Below the pieces are notes generated by a model that was not told the origin of the DNA, did not search any database, and worked only from the letters and a program-made list of their open reading frames with translations. Position numbers and translations under genes: made by a program. A DNA stretch of 64,000 nucleotides from Serpula lacrymans var. lacrymans S7.9 (Eukaryota; Basidiomycota; Agaricomycetes; Boletales; Serpulaceae). The stretch is from NCBI RefSeq assembly GCF_000218685.1, contig NW_006763306.1, forward strand, positions 454,770-518,769, written 5' to 3'. Each line of letters opens with the position of its first letter. Position 1 is the stretch's first letter. Below are positions 59,125-64,000 of this stretch, one piece after another.

Positions 59125-60984
59125 ACTGAAAATTTGGTTGCTGCCGTCAGGCCGAGAGCTGTACGATGAGGCCCTGGGGGGCTCGAACTAGGTTTTTACC
59201 TCGAATTCTCGAACCTATATGTGCACGTCCGACCATGGAAGGGTAAACGTTAGCCCACTGAGTTGACCGATGCAATGCGTTTGCTGTTGATGATCAGACA
59301 CAGCTACGGTATCTGCCGTGACTGTTATCCTGCCATTGGTTAACAGCACTATCCTAGACGACGGAAGAACCTGGCTGGTTGATGGGTAAATACAGTTTTC
59401 AGCATCTGTCGAAGGCTTAAGTAATTGCGTGAGCATATCATTGATGCAAAATATACCGTTACGGCGTCGCATGCCAGTCATGTTCCATGACGACACAGCT
59501 CTCTCGACCTAACACCTAACACCTGTAAGACCAGACTCAGCCATGTCAACAGCACCTGGGCTGCTCTCAGTATTTCTAGTGAAAAACAGCTCAGCGATGA
59601 GGCGATCTGGGTAGAGCTAGATATGTATATTTGACTTACTGGTTGCGACACAAAAATGGGGTACAGTCCCTTCTGGAATGATTCCCAGCAAAATCTGAAC
59701 AGGAGGACCGTCAGTCGGCCATCTGAATTGTTTTGCCTTCTCTACCTGATGATTCGAATGCGTTAAAAGCCTTTCTTACCGCTTCTATCACTACCACTCT
59801 TCTATGTAGAAAGAAGCAATGACGCCAGTGGGAAAATGTTACGGCTTTTGTTCCCTGAGAACCATAGACATGTTGACAGAAACTGACAGATGCAAGATGG
59901 TAAAGTCAAGGAGTCCAGGCTGTGTTAGGCTGTGGTCCTGAGTGGGGTGAAGTAATATCACTTTGACAATGTGCGGAACGTCAAGGAAGGTGAAGGAGCA
60001 GCATATGTGACATATCGCGGAGGAGAAACGGTCAGCACATTTTGAAGGAGATAGCTCGTCTCGGGATTGACCGGGTGACGCCGTAAATAACTTGGAGGTT
60101 CCTTTGCCGCGTGGATCAAGAATGAGGATTATAGGGAGTTGTACCGCGCTCGCGAGAGGGATTGATAGCACGTGCAAATTGCAGTCTTTTGTCGCGTCCT
60201 TTAGGCCTAGACGTCGATAGCATTTAATAATGGCTCACGAAAGCACTAATGTAGAGGCCAACACTAGCTGTAATGTTTGTTTTGGATTACGAGTCCCTCA
60301 CCTGCTTCCGTATACCCGTACTGACTGATCCGTTTGCTTCGAATACTGTTCCACGTCGAAGGTCTCAGCGCACGGTTACAACGGACGATCTCACGTCCCC
60401 ACATCCCTTTTCGTCCGGTCGTTTGCAGAAGCTATTTTGGGATAGAATCAGAGAAACCCTGAGCCGACGGCTTCAAGAGGCCCAACCCACCCAAATACAA
60501 AGCCAAATCATAGCGGGCGGTCACGTGTGCTTCCCACTATTATGAGGCTGGAATCGGTAGAATGTCACAAATGTCGGGTTTACATTCCGCTCGGCACACT
60601 GGGCAAGGGAAAGCAAGTAAGTATGAAGTGCTCAAGTCTATGGACGAGTTGCACTTGTCACAGCTTTGCTGCAACTGTCAGGTGCCTGCGGCACCTTCCA
60701 CACCCTTGGTGCCACAAAAAACCATGCCAGCAAAACTAAGAGCATGTACGGGAATAAAAATTACCAAAACCATGGCTATGATTTTTGATGCGCCGAGTGG
60801 CTGACGGAGTGTGCCAAATTTCATTCCCAGCGCCGAATGTGCATGGGGTGAAGGGCACATGCCTCAAGGAGATGGGAGTAAAGATAGCTACTAGTCATCG
60901 TGTAAAACAGCTGCATTGATGGCACAAAGAACCTCCCCAAGACACTCTAAGGTCACTCAACGATACCCTCTGTGTTCCCTAAGG
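59125..60984. other. gene-poor region
   Basis: About 1.9 kb. Open frames at 59215-59496 and 59839-60177 (minus) and 60273-60545, 60527-60804 (plus) are short. A cysteine-bearing piece near 60545-60720 (ESVECHKCRVYIPLGTLGKG and LCCNCQV) hints at a decayed zinc-binding protein, but no family is clear. Confidence 0.4.
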
Positions 60985-62451
60985 ATGTCTGGCCTCAATA
61001 AATCTACAGATACAACCACAACCACTTCACAGAAGAAAAAAAAGGCGCTGAAGTGCATCTGGGCAGAAAGCGACACCAAAAAATTGGTTGAACTTGCTGA
61101 GGAGCATGTTGGCCTGCTTGGAGAGGTTGGGGGGTATAAGCCTTAGTTCTATAACCTGGCTGAGGGCATTCTGGCTCCTTTAACAACAAAAGGAGCCACC
61201 AAAACAGCCGACTCAATCCGTAACAAATGGTTCAGCATTAGTAGTAGAAGTACATTTAAAGCTTCATTGCTAATTGCTATTTCAGCTAAAGAAGGAGCTT
61301 AGTTGTGTAGATCAGTTGATGAACACTTCCGGGCTTGGATTTGACGTACAATGTGGACTGAAGATTACTGATGCAAACAGGCACATTTGGGATGCTTTCC
61401 TCAAAGTGAGCATCTTTATCCTTAGCAGGTATGGGACGGGCTTACCTTTTTTTTTGCAGAGCAAGTCAAAAGATGTTAAGTCAACCTACAACCGGTTAGC
61501 TTCGGATGGGTGGAGGTGGTATGACTTGATCACAGCTATTCTACCAAGCCGGGCAAAAGGGACTCACATTTTCCGTGCATCTCAAGCACAATCTGCAAAG
61601 ATCAGTTCAGCGAGTAAAGATAGGATGGATGTGGATGCTGAAGGCAATGATGGAGGGGAGGATGGAGAGGATGAGGATGGAGAGGACGAAGGTGATGAAG
61701 AGGGTGCGGAAAGAGAGGCAATTGAAAGAGAGGCAGTTTTTAGCGCCAGAAAAGACAAGGGAAAGAGTGGGAGTGAATCCGGCACCTTGTATGTGTCATC
61801 TATCCACTCCAAACCTACTAGTGTTACGATAACACAATTTTTGGTCCTTCCCTTTCTTTTTATTCTCCGCTTTAACCTTGTACTTTAGCTTTCACACATG
61901 GTGCCACGCGGCACTTCTCCTTTCTCGCGCCGCGTTGCCTTTCTTCTTATTATGGACGCAACTCTCTCACACAGTGGAGCTGGCCATGCGGGCGGGCTAG
62001 GCCCCATGACATCATCAGCCACTGTCTCCATCAACTGTATAGTACACATGTACAAACAATCCTGTAATAGTATATATAACTGAATAAATCCAGGAGACTC
62101 CTCAGCGAGTCCTCCTGTTGTATACTAACAAACTCTCTGCAGCTCAAAGGGTAACCACTCCCTCATCATCTTCCTTATAGTGTGTTCTGTGTGCGCCAGA
62201 GTAACTAACTCTTGGTTGTTACAACTAGCGCATCTGTCGGCATCACGTCCTCCGGAAAACGCAAGTATTCGGCCGTTGATAGTACCTCTGTAATCTCTGC
62301 CACCCCAAGCAAAGCCCCATGTTCTTCTGGCGCCGCTGCAATCAATGGTGTGAAGGAACAGATGCAGAGGATGGCGGATAACAAGGAACAGCGCGATACC
62401 AAGCGCTGTCATGCACCAAAGTTGATTGGTAGCATGGACAGGTGTCAATAA
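60985..62451 (+). pseudogene. Myb/SANT-like DNA-binding gene, decayed
   Basis: Resembles the Myb/SANT-like proteins that accompany PIF/Harbinger-type DNA transposons in basidiomycetes. Blocks in order: ALKCIWAESDTKKLVELAEE, GYKP, then an in-frame TAG at 61144-61146, FYNLAEGILAPLTTKGATKT with ADSIRNKW, then after an intron LKKELSCVDQLMNTSGLGFD, RHIWDAFLKSKSKDVKSTYN, an acidic stretch (EDGEDEDGEDEGDEEGAERE) and a final SGKRKYSAVDSTSV with AAINGVKEQMQRM. The join before LKKEL does not stay in phase with any donor I found. The stop codon and the phase problem suggest a non-functional copy. No transposase partner was identified in the window. Confidence 0.6.
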
Positions 62452-63535
62452 TGAAGCGAATATTCAAAAAGACTCGCCTTTGCGCCACACAGGCATAGTG
62501 CCACATGGAATAGTAATTAATATTGCCTTTTTTGAACTTGTGGCTGATCAGCACCACCTCTATTAGGCAATCCAGTCACGCTGTCGATGATGAGAACTGT
62601 TGTTAGAAAACCACACACAAAACAAACTAACACACAATCCTCCCAGATTCCACGGAACTTGTTTATGGGCTTTGCCTCCTAGAACAGTGGAGTGGTCTGG
62701 TTGTTCGTGGGGTGGTACATATAAAGATCCTTCAAAGTAAAACCCAGAGGTGTATGAGTGTGGGTTTTGAGGAGGAGGGATAGTTGAATTTATAGAAGGA
62801 TAGGGGCTTTGTGACGAGTATAGACGAGCACTACCTTGCTAATCGTAGCACAAGGTAGGTTTGAGAACGACAATATGACGAGGTTCCCAGTGATAGCAGG
62901 CTCCTGACGCACAAACTGTAGTGCTCAGAAGGACTCTAATCGAAAGGGATGACAATGACTTCAAAAGTGGGAAGTGATGATGACAGCAGTTGACAGTGGT
63001 AGAAGTGGGAAGTGTTGTGACCACACTGGATCACAAGTAGCAGAGTAGTGAACTTGAGAGTAGAGAAGAAGTCTGGATTGGATTTCTTTTTCTTCTTACA
63101 AGGTAAAATACAGGGGTTTATATAGTAAAAGAGAAGTAGGCTATGCACAGTATAGCTGTGCAAAAAGAATGAGAAAGAATATGAAGGAAGGAATGTACGC
63201 TGACGAATCCTGCGTAGGTAGTACAGGATAAGATTGTCAAAAAAAGAAAAGAAAGGGATAGAACAATAAATGCTGTGAGTAATATCACAGGTTTGTACAG
63301 CCATAAAGTAAAGTCCAATAGCAAAAGGAGAGCAGGAAAATCATGATGTCATGGGAAGATGCAGTAAAAAAAAGGGCAAGGCAAAACACTATCAGTATCA
63401 ACACAGTTCCTTTATTGTCAGTCAGGCATTCTAAAAAAATATGTGTCCATAAAAATGATTCAAAAATCAAAAATAATCGCACTGTAAATGAATGTTCTGC
63501 TGAAAAAAAAGAAACTGGAGCCACCGGTCCACCAC
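62452..63535. other. low-complexity region
   Basis: A-rich on the plus strand, with long T-rich frames on the minus strand that look like composition artefacts. No gene supported. Confidence 0.45.
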
Positions 63536-63955
63536 CTAGTCCAAATCTGACAGTTCCATGGCCTTACCAATGGACTGGTTGTGTTGGACCACCTGATCAA
63601 ACGAGGGAGGGAGAGGAGTAGTTCCAATTTGGAACAAGTGAGTCCCAGGCAGCGTGTGGTAGGTGTAGCTGTAGCGAAGACGATGGACAAATGATAAGTG
63701 TACCCAAGTGAATGGGACAGCGATGAACATGGGCGACGCAAGGGGATGAACCTTCTCCAGCTCAAAAACTACCCACCCACACTCCAACCAGGCAAGACGA
63801 GCGACCGATGTTTTGATGGTATATGATGGCAGATTGACGTCATGAAGATGGACCTGTTGCCCTATTTGGACCGGCCGCCGGGGCTTTGCTGATATCAGCA
63901 GTGGCACGTGGTAGTCAACGGATCGGCGACGGAAGCGGATAGGAAGTGGTGACAT
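63536..63955 (-). CDS. hypothetical open frame near the window end
   Basis: A 139-codon frame from an ATG at 63955, reading MSPLPIRFRRRSVDYHVPLL and later HDVNLPSYTIKTSVARLAWL and FVHRLRYSYTYHTLPGTHLF. Its composition is more protein-like than its surroundings, but I recognise no family and it may be a decayed fragment of something extending past the window. Low confidence. Confidence 0.25.
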   Translation of the reverse strand: MSPLPIRFRRRSVDYHVPLLISAKPRRPVQIGQQVHLHDVNLPSYTIKTSVARLAWLECGWVVFELEKVHPLASPMFIAVPFTWVHLSFVHRLRYSYTYHTLPGTHLFQIGTTPLPPSFDQVVQHNQSIGKAMELSDLD

Positions 63956-64000
63956 CAGAAATGGTGGGGGTGCAAATAAAATGAGGAGGAGGAGGGTGGA

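Noticed and set aside
62936..63524. Hydrophobic minus-strand frames rich in Phe, Leu and Ser
   Set aside because: They follow from the A-rich composition of the plus strand and overlap in several frames; not evidence for membrane proteins.
1..64000. CRISPR arrays, rRNA genes, bacterial-type operons or riboswitches
   Set aside because: Not seen; the gene structure is eukaryotic throughout.

Overview
The window looks like nuclear DNA of a mushroom-forming basidiomycete (Agaricomycete). Nearly every gene is cut by many short GT-AG introns of about 45-95 bases. Genes lie on both strands with short spacers. Several families are ones I associate with Agaricomycetes: a Plavaka-type DNA transposon, a DUF6698-like gene, an F-box/LRR-like gene, a 7-TM protein and a Myb/SANT transposon-associated gene. 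I saw no bacterial operons, CRISPR arrays, rRNA or convincing tRNA. All exon joins were inferred by eye from splice signals and reading-frame continuity.

Layout. 0.5-30 kb is mostly housekeeping and metabolism: a Baeyer-Villiger-type FAD monooxygenase (-), a frameshifted F-box gene (+), an Spp2/GPKOW-like splicing factor (+), a metal-dependent amidohydrolase (+), a secreted aspartic protease (-), a Hul5/UBE3C-like HECT ubiquitin ligase (+), tail to tail with a class-II DAHP synthase (-), an isoprenylcysteine methyltransferase-like membrane protein (+), two orphan genes, and a mitochondrial D-lactate dehydrogenase (+). 28.7-31.9 kb is gene-poor and holds a possible V-ATPase proteolipid relic and an 18-base tandem repeat.

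32-39 kb is a mobile-element district: an unknown coiled-coil gene, a DUF6698-like gene, and a Plavaka-type transposase whose middle is broken by a small hairpin-bearing insertion. Next to it, 39-46 kb holds the most interesting locus. It is a very large multi-domain gene: a helical HeLo/MLKL-like N-terminal region, an EF-hand, a beta-rich domain, two ZZ-like zinc modules and a C-terminal coiled coil. A truncated, decaying tandem copy of its 3' third follows, with an expanded coiled-coil repeat. The architecture suggests a calcium-sensing cell-death or incompatibility-type protein, but that is inference.

46-64 kb returns to ordinary genes: a GMC oxidoreductase and a caleosin head to head, a RecQ helicase with one apparent homopolymer frameshift, an N-terminal amidase (NTA1-like) head to head with lipoyl synthase, a 7-TM protein, and a decayed Myb/SANT gene. 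The last 1.5 kb is low-complexity with one unexplained open frame.
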